This document shows positions 11,886-22,490 of a stretch of 64,000 nucleotides of DNA, one piece after another. The translations under genes were made by a program, and so were the position numbers. The notes beneath the pieces are model-generated. The model did no database searches, was not told the DNA's origin, and saw only the letters and a program-made list of their open reading frames with translations. The stretch is from assembly GCF_963576545.1 (NCBI RefSeq), contig NC_083636.1, forward strand, positions 4,468,856-4,532,855, written 5' to 3'. Every line of letters begins with the position of its first letter. The stretch's first letter is position 1. This stretch comes from Limanda limanda. Lineage: Eukaryota > Chordata > Actinopteri > Pleuronectiformes > Pleuronectidae.

Positions 11886-12735
11886 TTCAGTAGATTCAAA
11901 CAAGTTTTGACCGTGACTCATCGTTACATTTATGTGAAACGTGCGTGAAATGTGAGTGACATTAACGTGAAGATGACGTGAAAGTGATGGTTGATATCAG
12001 TGACAAGAGCAGAAGTGACGTTGTGACCAGTCTGGAGTTAAGGCATGCCAATATTCGATAATGGATTGTTTAAACTCTGTGTCTGAACTGTGCTGGGAAG
12101 GAAAATAAAATACCTCACTTCAAGTGTAACCCGCCTCCTGGATTTGTGTAACAGTGGGTTATCACTACGGGACGGGTTCTGTTGTTTGGACACGAGTCAG
12201 TTGTAAAGAAATACTCCTCAGACACAATCAAGTGGCCGTCATATTGAAACTGAGTGAAACGGCCACTACAATAAGTCAAAACTTGTTTAATGGTCAATTT
12301 ACAAAATAAAAAAACAGCCATGAAAAGAGGCAACTCAGTGTTTTAATATAAGATCAGGTACAACACCAGCAGTCCCAGACACCTCTTCGCACACAGACTG
12401 GTATGTCCCTGTTCCTTTGGCAAGTTATTTTTTCTTCCCCATGTTAGAATATATTGTTAGCTCATAGATGTGACTTTGTTACTGAATTGAGATTATAGCA
12501 GGTTTTGGATTAATAAAAATAATCGTCATTTTTTAACTAGTAAAAAAGAGTTCTCTGTGGTGTGAATTGTTTGTAAAAATCATCAGATGTTAGAAAAATA
12601 GAAAAGTTTATTACACAGTAGATTTGTGTAATAAGATTAAATGACAACATAACCTATAAACGAAAATAATACATCAAACATACTGAAACTATGCATTCCA
12701 TCCTGCTCATTTAGTGTGAGCATCAAAAATCATTG
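11886..12735. other. no recognised feature
   Basis: AT-rich non-coding sequence with only short stop-bounded frames. No splice-supported exon, RNA gene or repeat structure was recognised here. Confidence 0.5.
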
Positions 12736-13220
12736 TACCACATTAGGTTATGACATGATTTGGGATCCTAGACAGGAATTGTAGCCAGGCCCTAGTACCT
12801 GTGTACCCTTGTGGATACCTGAAAGAAAGTATTCTGATGTTAATTGGAACTTTTGGAGGACGCTTGGTGTAGCAGCAGGATTTGGCTGTAACCTATGCAG
12901 CTAGGGGAATTAAGGAAGGAATCACAAACACAGTGAAAGCTATCTTTAATCCCATTTGGGATTTCGTAGTGGGAATAGTATGGAAGTTTGCGACAGTCGT
13001 AGTAGCTCTTATAAGTTTACCAGTAGCAGTAACAATTATAATCTGGTTGCTGCCTAAGCTACTGAAGTGGGCATTCACGTCCTGCAAAAAGAAAAAGGCT
13101 GAGAAAAATAAAACTTCTGAAAATAACAAGGAAACTAACATCTCAGATGCTTTTCGTATCTTACGAGACTTAAAGAACTCACAATCAGAACCGCACAGGG
13201 GAACTGACTTTATTTTTTAA
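12736..13220 (+). pseudogene. broken membrane-glycoprotein-like fragment, possibly viral in origin
   Basis: The main open frame (about 12882-13220) encodes an N-terminal amphipathic segment, a strongly hydrophobic stretch of about 20 residues near residues 38-60 typical of a membrane anchor, and a highly basic, Lys-rich cytoplasmic-type tail. Just upstream, in a different frame (12736-12887), is another protein-like stretch broken by an in-frame TAG. The two frames abut near 12880, as if one frame had shifted. The order aromatic-rich ectodomain end, anchor, basic tail resembles the C-terminus of an envelope glycoprotein from an endogenous retrovirus or another integrated virus. No polymerase, gag or LTR was recognised nearby, so origin is inference only. 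A fragment of a host membrane protein cannot be excluded. Confidence 0.35.
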
Positions 13221-13948
13221 TAAGGACTGAAGCGATAGAACTCTACTTAAGAGTTTGTTCGCACAGAAGAAGCTGTATATTTTGCTTTTCTAAATAATTG
13301 TGTAACAGTCACAAAACGTTCAAGCCAGTTGCCTCCTTGGGAGCCACGCTTGTCTGTCCACGGGTAGGTGGTCACCTTAACGATGTTTTATGAGGTATGG
13401 GAAGGACTCACTAGGAGTCCTTGCAATTTAGCACAAATACATGAAAAATGTTAAAAGAAGATCAAATAAACATGATAAAATAGACCAGGGGTCAGTCACA
13501 GGCGTGTTAGAGACGTGAAGACGGTGGAAGGAGACCGACAACAGACAGATAGCGATAGATTTAGAAAACAAAGGGAGAGATACCTGAGAGTGAGACGGAG
13601 GAGTGATGGAGAAAGTGAGTTTTTGAATCGTACTGAATTAATTTGATTTGACGGTCAGGTATTGAATACATGCAGTTGCTGACACAACTACTAGGCTACT
13701 TAAATATATATATCACACTAAATAGTTAGAAATTATGATCTTCCGGACCTTTGCATCAAGAAATTGTCTCTAACTGGACCCCTGAAATAGACAATAGACG
13801 TGAGAATACTTGAGAAGGCGCACAATGCAACTTGGAACCATTGTTTTTTGCATGAAATTAAATCAAAAACACAATAACTCAAAGAAACAAACTGAAAATA
13901 AAATAAAAAACTGAAAACATGTGACATGTCACTATGTTGCTGCCTCCT

Positions 13949-13983
13949 GACGACGTTTCAAACCTTCGGGTCTTCTTCTTCAG
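13949..13983 (-). other. hammerhead-ribozyme-like core (PLE-type)
   Basis: On the minus strand CTGAAGA (13983-13977) is followed by a short AGACC-CGAA-GGTTT hairpin, then GAAAC (13959-13955), then GTCGTC ending at 13949. This matches the hammerhead order CUGANGA, stem II, GAAA, a very short stem III, and a GUC cleavage triplet. Penelope-like retroelements are known to carry such minimal hammerheads. Stem I pairing is weak in a single copy, and no Penelope reverse transcriptase was found near by. Activity is unproven. Confidence 0.4.
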
Positions 13984-14115
13984 GTCCTATTAGGCACATA
14001 AAAAGGCAAAATATTTCTATCTGAGTTGTGAGGTCATTCCACTACAATGTTCAAAGCAAGAGTGAGTGAGGAGACTGAGGGCTCCTCTATTTAATATATT
14101 GTTTCTGTATTAAAT

Positions 14116-14365
14116 CATGTTATTACTACTTCATGACGTCTACAAATTGTCTTTTCATTATAACTGAACTGTGACTTGTGATTTTAAGCGAATTTCGTAA
14201 AGATAAGAACTGTTATTGTTTAACTTACATATCAAATTACATAATATTTATTTCCTTAGTGTTTATTTAAGATTTCTACATCCATTTTTTTTTTGGTGAT
14301 CCATCATGTTGTTATTACTACTTCGTAACATCCAAGAATTATCTTTTTTTCAATAGTCTTTGTGA
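14116..14365. repeat. diverged direct duplication
   Basis: The block atcatgttattactacttca at 14116 and following recurs as atcatgttgttattactactt at 14303 and following. Matching downstream text (tctacaaattgtctttt versus tccaagaattatctttt, then tgacttgtgattt versus ctttgtgatttgt) gives a period of about 190 bp. Confidence 0.5.
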
Positions 14366-16067
14366 TTTGTGAGTTTCTTTCTTGTTCTTGTGAGTAAATC
14401 AATATATAAATGTGTGTATTTATTCTTTTTAATTAGTGTAATTTGGAGAATATGTTGTACAGAATATCTGGACTTAGATAAACACTTTTGTTCTCAAGTA
14501 AGAAGGTTTAGGCAAAGGTCCATAGTGGTTAGGTTTAGGAAGTGAGAGTGTGTGAGTTAGGTTAAGGTTTAGGCTTGGGTAGAAAAGGATTAGGGCCCTA
14601 GTCCACGGCCAGGATTCTAAACCCACTGTACACTCTATGAATTGGGTCTCCTGGGTGCTGAATATTATCTTCATTCTAATTAAATACCTCATTTGATTTA
14701 TATTGCTGTCTCAACGTGATGCTGACATGGACACATTCACTCGTGAAGGGTTTTTGTATGATTTTGATTTCAACGTGACCTTCAGTAGATTACCGCACAT
14801 ATCGCCAGTTGATATGATCGCCAGTTAAACTGGAACACCAGGAACAGAAACATCTTTGACAATATTAATCTTAGTGGTGAGAATTTCCCCAAACCAACAC
14901 CAAAGTTAATAATCTTTATTTATTAATCTTTTATTAATCATTTAACCAGGACACAGGAACTGGAGACAGGTTTTAGGTCTTTACTCATAAAGATGAAAAG
15001 TTCATTCACTCTTTCTCCAAAACTGTGAGAATTATGGAGCAGCTGCAGCAGGAGAAGAAGAAGATGCTCATTCAACAACCTGTCAGTGCCACTGTGACAC
15101 CTAGTGGAAGTTCCCTGCTACTGTACTGTGAAAAAATGTTGCATTGACATCAATTTTACTGTAAATTAGAAGCAATTAATTTGCAAAAAAATTCACATAA
15201 TCTTAAAAATAATGAAATAAAGATCAAATTTATTTAATGTAATCATTTTCTTTTTATAGATACTGAGTCATACTAATAACTGGACTGAGGGCAGATTGGA
15301 AACCATGAGAGCAGAGCATCTTCAGTGTTGTTGCAGACTAGTCTTGTTGTGAGTCTGTTCTCCTCTGTGTTGCTTGTGTTGTTTTCCTTTCTGGTAATTA
15401 CCACAGCTCTCCACTGGGTGCTGCTGTTACTCAGGACCGCTGCTGTTACTGGAACTTTCCTGTGTGATCATGAATCAGAGGTGGAGTCTCAGGAGAGAGA
15501 ACAGTTCTCTGAATATGCAACTGATCCAGATTGTTCTCTTGTGAAAGGAGCACGTTCACCAATACATTTTAAATCAAAAATCACAAAGCACTGATCAATA
15601 TTCTTGGTCTGACCTTATAACCATGTTTACTGGATTCTACTGAGCAGAAGGTAAGATTAGGAAAGGAGAAACATCTTCTAAATAAAACTGGATTGACCCA
15701 GATTTGTACTACATACCATGTGGAATCATAGCACTTTGCCTGATCTGGGCCACAACCACGTCATAGCCAGACCACATATCAACCAAAGGTGGCCTGAATT
15801 AGTTTAGTTCCATCTGAGCCAGATTCACATCCAGATGACAACGATCACATCTGTTTGGGTCACATTTGCTATTTGACGATTGGCCCACATCTCTATTTTG
15901 AGAAGATAAGAGACAAAGTCCAATTAAATTACAATATAAAGAATATTTGTTCTCATATTTTAACAGTCATATCTTTATTTCCTGGAGGAGGTTTGCTCAA
16001 GAGTTCAGTGTCAGGAGAATAAGGACTCATTTCCCTTGAGAAAGGCAACATGAGTCTTACTCCTCTC

Positions 16068-16112
16068 GGGGGATGATAGCAGACACATTCGCTGTGTCTG
16101 CTATCATCCCCC
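16068..16112. repeat. perfect hairpin, 20-bp arms, 5-nt loop
   Basis: The left arm 16068-16087 is exactly complementary to the right arm 16093-16112, with loop ttcgc. It lies about 305 bp upstream of the stbd1 start codon. It could be a palindromic relic of a mobile-element end or an RNA stem in the 5' leader; the sequence does not decide. Confidence 0.85.
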
Positions 16113-16354
16113 TTCCTATCATGTGTAGAAGGGGCCTCTTCATCCTCCTCCTCTTCCTCCTAATCCTCCTCCTCCTTCTCCTCTTTTATGAATGAACGCT
16201 GGAGTCCTCGTGACCCAGCCAGCCAATGAGCAGCTCGCACCTGCAGCCGTGCGCAGCCCTGCAGCAACAAGAGGTCAGTGCGTAAACGTGGAGCAGCAGC
16301 AGCAGCAGCTCCTGTCGGATCCTCCAGGCCTGCATGCATGCTCAACCACACACA

Positions 16355-16377
16355 GACACACACACAGACACACACAG

Positions 16378-16408
<31 letters not shown>

Positions 16409-16410
16409 GG
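16355..16410 (+). repeat. (CA)n and (AGC)n microsatellites in the stbd1 leader
   Basis: A cacacaga/cacaca tract runs into an (agc)7-like run directly before the stbd1 start codon; an earlier (agc)n run lies at 16293-16309. All are GC-rich and promoter or 5'-UTR placed. Confidence 0.8.
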
Positions 16411-16417
16411 GAATCTG

Positions 16418-19400
16418 ATGCCGCTGCAGGACGGAGACAGCGTGGCTCTGGAGAGACGCATGGACCTGGCGTCTCTCTTCTGCCTGATCGGCCGCCACGG
16501 ACCCGCTGTGGTTCTGGTCCTGATCGCGATGGTGTCGGTGCTGGCGGCGGTCATCCTCTACCGGACCGTGCGGGGGAAGACGAGGAGGAAGGCCGGGGAC
16601 AGGGACGGGGACCGGGACGGGGAGCAGGAGCTGAACCCCGGGGATCCACGCCGCTCCTCCGTGGAGGCAACAGGTAAAAAGATCCAGGAATAACGGACAG
16701 GTGTCATAATGATTTATTAATCTATATTCATGAAAAATATCACAGACATATGATCGTTCTGCAACAGATATAACACCATAAATACACAATATCACAGCGG
16801 GTAATGCGAATAATATTTAATATCCAGCCTGGTTACAGTAGTACTATAAAGGCTAAATATAGATATACTACAGAGATTACATCATTCTAATGTAAACTGG
16901 TATTTTTAAAAGGAACCTATCCAGTCTAATGAGAATACTTTTGTCGGATAAATGCAGAGATTGTTTTTTTATTTGAATTATGATTTAATTTTGTAAAACC
17001 TTCCTTTTAATGATTCCATATTCTTCATTTAAGGATTTGTATTTGACCTTAAGTGAACTTATTTGGAAGTGTACTGTTGTTTTTGTATCTTAGATTTTAT
17101 GAGCTAAACATATGATGAGCCCATAAAATAGGTTGCATTGCCATAAATAAATAACCCACTATAAATAAATAAAGTACGCAGCGGTATTTAATGATCATAG
17201 TTCAAACTGGCTTTAAGTCTATCCCAGTAAGTGCTCACATATTACAACAACACTTCTAATAATCAAGTTATAGATATAACACCCACAGGGGACATTTTAT
17301 CAGGTTATGAGACAGACAGAAATCTATTTGTACGTGGACTTAGATACAAACAAAGTCTAAAGACTTATCTGACCAAGTCAAATAAGGCCTGAAATGGAGA
17401 AGACACACAAACAGCGAATCACTGGTTATTGGATTGATTGGATTTCCCTGTGATTAAAATGTGCTGATTTGTTATTTCACAAAAAGGTACAAAGGTTGAA
17501 AAGATAGTTTCAAAAGCTTTATCTTGTTTGTCTTAGTACTAGTTGATAGAATGTAATGTAAAGGATAAGAAGTTTAACTCTTATCAGGTTTGTACTTGTG
17601 TGTGAATCAGTTGGATAAACAGGCTAGATGAAAGTTTAAACATTTTCTTCTCTTACAGATGTGAGCGATGAAGTTTCGTCAGAGATGAAGGACGATGCTG
17701 ATCCGTTTCAACGTGATCTGAAACTCAGGCATCGCCGAGCTCCTGCTGCTGAAAACAAACCTTCTACTTATTCTCCTGCTGAGACGTACACAGAGGCCAC
17801 TCACAACCTGAAATGTGATGCGACCACGGTGGCTGAAACGAAGGTGAAGAGTGCAACAGATGACGGAGTAAGAGAAGAAGAAGTCCTCGAGGAGGTCCAT
17901 GTTAACGGAGGCTGCTGGAAGGAGCCTGTGTTGATCCGTTACGAGCGACATGAGGAGGTTGAGAAGGTATTTTACACGAGCTGCAGAGAAATGAACGTCA
18001 CAGTGGGTCAGATGGATGAAGGTGTATTATATAAAATAATATTTACATGGGCAAATGCAGTGAGCCCCACTATAATACTTTTATATGAACAATAAATCAA
18101 ATAAAACTGGGTAATCTTTGCACCAGAAGCAAACATTCTGCATTTGACCACAAAACAATTATACTTGATCTTCTGATCAAATTATTTGTCTATTTCAGAA
18201 TTTGACTGAATGATTTTCTTTATCCACGTCTCTTGAATCTCATTGACACTTTTTGAATGTGTCCTTTCAGGAGTTTGAAGCCGAGGATCAGGACGATGGG
18301 AGTGTGACCACAGACGATATTGAAGATGATTCTTGCTGTTGTATCTGTTACGGCAAAGACGAGTTGGAAGAAGAGAATCACCTTCGAGATAGCATCGACG
18401 ACAGCAATCATTCCAGTTATCCCCTCTCTCCAGAGGAAGAACAGGAAAACGAGGGTGAGGAGGCTGAAGAAGAGTTTGTAGAGCAACAGCTCGTTCCTCA
18501 ACGAGAAGAAATCTGTCCCTCGACGTGTGAACAGGAACCGTCTTCGCAGCAGGATTGTCAACAACCACAGAGTGAAGAGAAACAAGATGAAATCTCCAAA
18601 CCTCTGGATAAAGACACAGGTTTGACTGATCCTGGCTCTGACGCACCTTCACTCCAGGAGGAACTTCACCACAAAATCAATCAAAGATCTGCAGATGACA
18701 CGTTTACTGTAAAAGGTGAGGAAATGTCTTGTCCTCACTTCTCATTCGTCTGCCAACACCAAACAAGTGACCACAAGGAAGTGAATGAGACTTTGGTCGA
18801 GGCAGAAATTCCTGCGACTGATGCAGCTGTTTGTGATAATGATACGAGTATCTCATCTGGGATGTCTGAAGAAATATCTCCCCCTGACACGTTGGCTTTA
18901 ACCCAAGACCAAGAAAGTGACCAAATGCAAAATAATGGCATGAGTCCGGACCTTGACCCTCTCATGTGGCAACCTCCCTTACCGTCTTTGAAGCGAAGTG
19001 AGCTGAGGGATCAGGACGAGGGCAGCATGTGTTCTGCTGCTGTTGAAGCAGAGAGCGGGATATCCAGCATGGCCGTCAGTCCTGATTTACAGGATGCTGG
19101 TCATGACTTTGCAGAGACCGTAGAAAATATGGTAGTTCCACAACTGGACTGGGATTCACCGTCAGAAGAAGGGAAAGAGGCTAAAAACAACCTCTACGCC
19201 GATGATGCTGATGTTTCTGTCATTAAGGACGAAACAGCAGGTCTGGTGTTTGGGCCTTACCCATCACGTGTCTCCCAGCAACCCCACAGCGAGCACACGG
19301 GCGAGGACAAGTTCGCCTCGTTTGCAGACAACGAGGACACGTTTGGCCACGAGATCGAGGACAGTTACCACACAGCACACGAGCAGCTTATGTTGCAGAT

Positions 19401-20154
19401 CTCAGCAAATGTAATCAGCACAACTGATGAGCTGAGGAATGAACACATGAATATAGATGAGAAGGTGTTTGTGGAGGTTGTAGAGAAGAAGGAGAAGAAG
19501 GAGGACGTGAGAAGTGCAAAGAAAATGGAAACAGAGGCAGAGACGGAGAAAGAAGACGACTACGAAAAGACTGAAATCAGTATCATGGAGGCGACTATGG
19601 ACAATAACGAATGGATCACGGACAGTAACCAAGTCCTTCCCTGGATGAACATTACTGTCCCGTCTTTTTGCCGAGACCACAAAACCACCGACCAGCCTCC
19701 TGCTGACGATCGCCGGCCCGGCTCTTCTCTCACCGATGTTTCACGTGTTGATACAGAGCCCCCCCCGTCCACTGAAGACAAACAAACCAGCGCTCTCTCC
19801 GCTGTGGACGATAATACTGAAATCAACAAAAAGGTCGTGGCCGTCCATCCGATGCCCCAGAATGTTGATGTGACGTTCAGCCTCCACTATCTCACCCGCT
19901 CGCCGTACCAGACGGTGGGCGTCACTGGGAACCAGCAGGAGCTGGGGAACTGGAAGGAATTCGTCCCGCTGGAGAGAGCCAAGGACGGGCACTGGGCCAC
20001 GCTGGTCAGCCTCCCTGCAGAGAGCCATGTGGAGTGGAAGTTCGTGCTGGTGGAGAAGGGTGAAGTGTGTCGCTGGGAGGAGTGTGGCAACCGGCTTCTT
20101 GATACAGGATCTGGAGACGAGCTGACTGTGCACAAGTGGTGGGGATTATTATAG
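16418..20154 (+). CDS. stbd1: starch-binding domain protein 1 (glycogen adaptor)
   Basis: Three exons: 16418-16673, 17659-17966 and 18271-20154, with consensus sites (CAG|gtaaaa, ttacag|AT, AAG|gtattt, tttcag|GAG) and a kept frame, 815 aa in all. The N-terminus has one membrane segment, about residues 29-49 (VVLVLIAMVSVLAAVIL), followed by a basic stretch, as in STBD1, which anchors to ER/perinuclear membranes. The C-terminal ~100 residues form a CBM20 carbohydrate-binding module (VTFSLHYLTRSPYQTVGVTG, ELGNWKEFVPL, VEWKFVLVEKGEVCRWEE) with the conserved tryptophans. Family role: it binds glycogen and links it to autophagy through GABARAP-type proteins. A possible LIR-type WMNI lies before the CBM20 but is not proven. 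The middle is a roughly 500-residue acidic low-complexity linker, so the protein is over twice the length of mammalian STBD1 (about 360 aa, from memory). An internal AAAAG|GTGAGG near 18714 could permit alternative splicing. Confidence 0.92.
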
Positions 20155-20511
20155 GATGAGTCTCAGAGGAGAGAGGGACTTTGACACGAAACCAACTGGA
20201 AACTGGACCAGATGAAGTTTAAATTGATCTATAAATCCCATCACAAGAGCTCAAATGGTGATTTGTTGCATTAAAATACTCCTTTGAATCAAATATGGAT
20301 TGATATCTAAACCTAAAAAAGATGTTACAGGTCTTTGTTAAAGCTAAATTTGGTTTTTACAACAAAATATTAAGAACAATTTTGATAATAATACAAAAAT
20401 GTGTTGTTTTCAACCCCTAAAATGTGAATTTATTTGACTTTCTTTCTGATTTAATATGATTGATTGAGCAAAACAACTAATCCAAGGAGGAAACCTTGTT
20501 GAAAATACAAC

Positions 20512-20517
20512 AATAAA
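20512..20517 (+). terminator. candidate stbd1 polyadenylation signal
   Basis: AATAAA lies 358 nt after the stbd1 stop, in AT-rich sequence. Other AATAAA runs occur near 21235, so the true 3' end may be further on. Confidence 0.4.
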
Positions 20518-20762
20518 TTTTCCAAAAATAGTCAAAACCTATTGCAAACCTACCTAACATGTGTGTGTCTGATTAACAAATAGTGTTAGAGATAAAAATC
20601 GAATTTTAACCACATTTTACCCAGTTTTTAATCTGCCCTCTCATATATTTTTCAGAAAACTGTCCTTAAAAAACGCCTTCTTCATTTCTGTGGCGATATC
20701 TTTGGATGAAGCATCTTTTTAATAGTCTGTGATTAAATGCAAGTGTCAATTTTCTATAAATA

Positions 20763-20793
20763 ATATATATATATATATATATAATATATAAAT
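20763..20793. repeat. (TA)n microsatellite
   Basis: Uninterrupted alternating TA run followed by an imperfect continuation. Confidence 0.85.
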
Positions 20794-22429
20794 TATACCG
20801 TCCATATGCTGCTTGAATACCCTCCAACAATCTACGAGAGGATATGCACATTATTCACTTTTACTATAGCAATAATCAAAGCAATAATTGTTCTGTATGC
20901 TGTTTGTCTGGCGTTATTATCAGGTATTCATGAGTTAACCACTAAACTGTGATATGGTTTCAATGCTGCTTTTATCTTGTGTGCATGCAAGATTCTCATA
21001 GTTCTATTAATGTGCCTTTTAAACAGGATTGGTTTCTCTTTCTGTGTCGCAACAACTTTGATTGAATTAATTACTTTCACGTATATTATTTCTCAAATGT
21101 ATGCAGTCAGGTTTTTTTCAATGTTACTAATCAATGTAGACTCTGTATCTCAGATCATGTCAGAAGTATCTTAATATGCAATATTCTGAAGATAATAATA
21201 TTCTTGAATGTTAGTACGATGGAGTTTGTTACCAAATAAATAAATAAAGAGTCTGTCGTTACTCTGATATGTTTCCTCCGCATGTTAATTCACTCTTAAA
21301 TCAATTTAATACAAGATTACATTGTGAGGAAATACAATGTCACCTTCATTTTCTTCTAATTTAGTTTTTACATCAATACTTTTGACATTCAATTTATTAT
21401 TTTGCATCAGAAACTCTCTGAACGTGCAGTGTAAGGGCAGAACAGATTTCTGTATCTGACTCTATATCAAACCGTCTAATAGAGCAAAAGATATGTTTTC
21501 AAAACCTGAATACGATAAAACCTGTTTCTATTTTTTAAAAGGGCTGTTTCTGTGTAGATCTTTTTAGCTCCACTCAGCGCTGAAGGTGACTCCGCTGGTT
21601 CTGGAGAGGAGTCGAGCTTTTCGTCTGAATCGTGATGAACACTCATACATGCACAGATGCAATTTCTGGCCGTGCTGTAAATTATTTAACTGTGCCGCGA
21701 GGAGCGGGAAGTGTTCTGTGAGGTCAGACCACGCGAAAGCAATGCAGGGAAGATGCATCATGGGACATGAAGTGGTTTCTTTTGCTCTCAGTACATTAAA
21801 TGTTCCAGGAAATGGAGAAGTTCATTAAGTACATACACATTAATTAAAGAAACAGATCAATGTGAATAAACAGACTTTAGGAAATAAAGAAACAGCAGCT
21901 CAATGGACGACAGATTCAAATATATATATATAACTTTCCCGTGTTGAGCTGCCACCATGTTCCATGTAAATGTTTGTGACGTGATCCGTTCTCCACATTC
22001 GGACGACCCCCTCCTACAGGAGCCTCCTCTTGAATATCGAGGCCCGAAGCGTCGCAGGTTCAACCCCCGTGCACCTGAAAGACAAACACTCGTTTGACCC
22101 ACTTCAATATCGGGTCAATAGAACTCTGTCCCAGCTCGTGGTCACGTGATTTATTTTCCAGGGAGTCCAGGGAACTTTTGCCCGTTGGCCCCAGAGCAGC
22201 GAGCCAGATACAACAAAGCACCACGTTGCACGAAGGTTGTGTTTACAGAGAGCACACTGACAATCTGAAATGATCTGCTGGGTCGAGTGTGTTGGTTTTG
22301 TGCATGTTGTGTAAATGTGGCTCGCTGAGAGTGTGTGTGTGTGTGCTCTTTCTAAGGTTGAAGGTAATCCTTTATTTAGACACACAGCTCACAACTGACA
22401 CCACTCAGTCTGCTCATGCATCCCACACA

Positions 22430-22490
22430 CATTCACACACACACACACACACACACAGAGACACACACACACAGAGACACACACACAATG
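22430..22490. repeat. (CA)n microsatellite with CAGAGA interruptions
   Basis: A long CA run broken twice by cagaga. Confidence 0.9.

Larger units (their letters stand above)
13221..16067. other. intergenic region, mostly unassigned
   Basis: No gene was recognised. It holds a hammerhead-like core near 13949-13983, a diverged direct duplication (14116-14365), and a frame at 15325-15594 with a hydrophobic start but no recognisable product. The 15100-15200 block resembles dispersed fish repeat text but could not be classified. Confidence 0.5.

Noticed and set aside
15325..15594. 89-aa frame with a hydrophobic start resembling a signal peptide
   Set aside because: No recognisable domain, no supporting splice partners, and atypical composition after the hydrophobic part.
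16160..16795. Long minus-strand frame opposite the first stbd1 exon
   Set aside because: It is a shadow created by GC-rich and (CAG/CA)n repeats; its protein is low complexity.
22045..22085. tRNA-like ggttcaaccccc text
   Set aside because: It resembles a T-arm/B box, but no A box, anticodon stem or acceptor stem can be folded around it.
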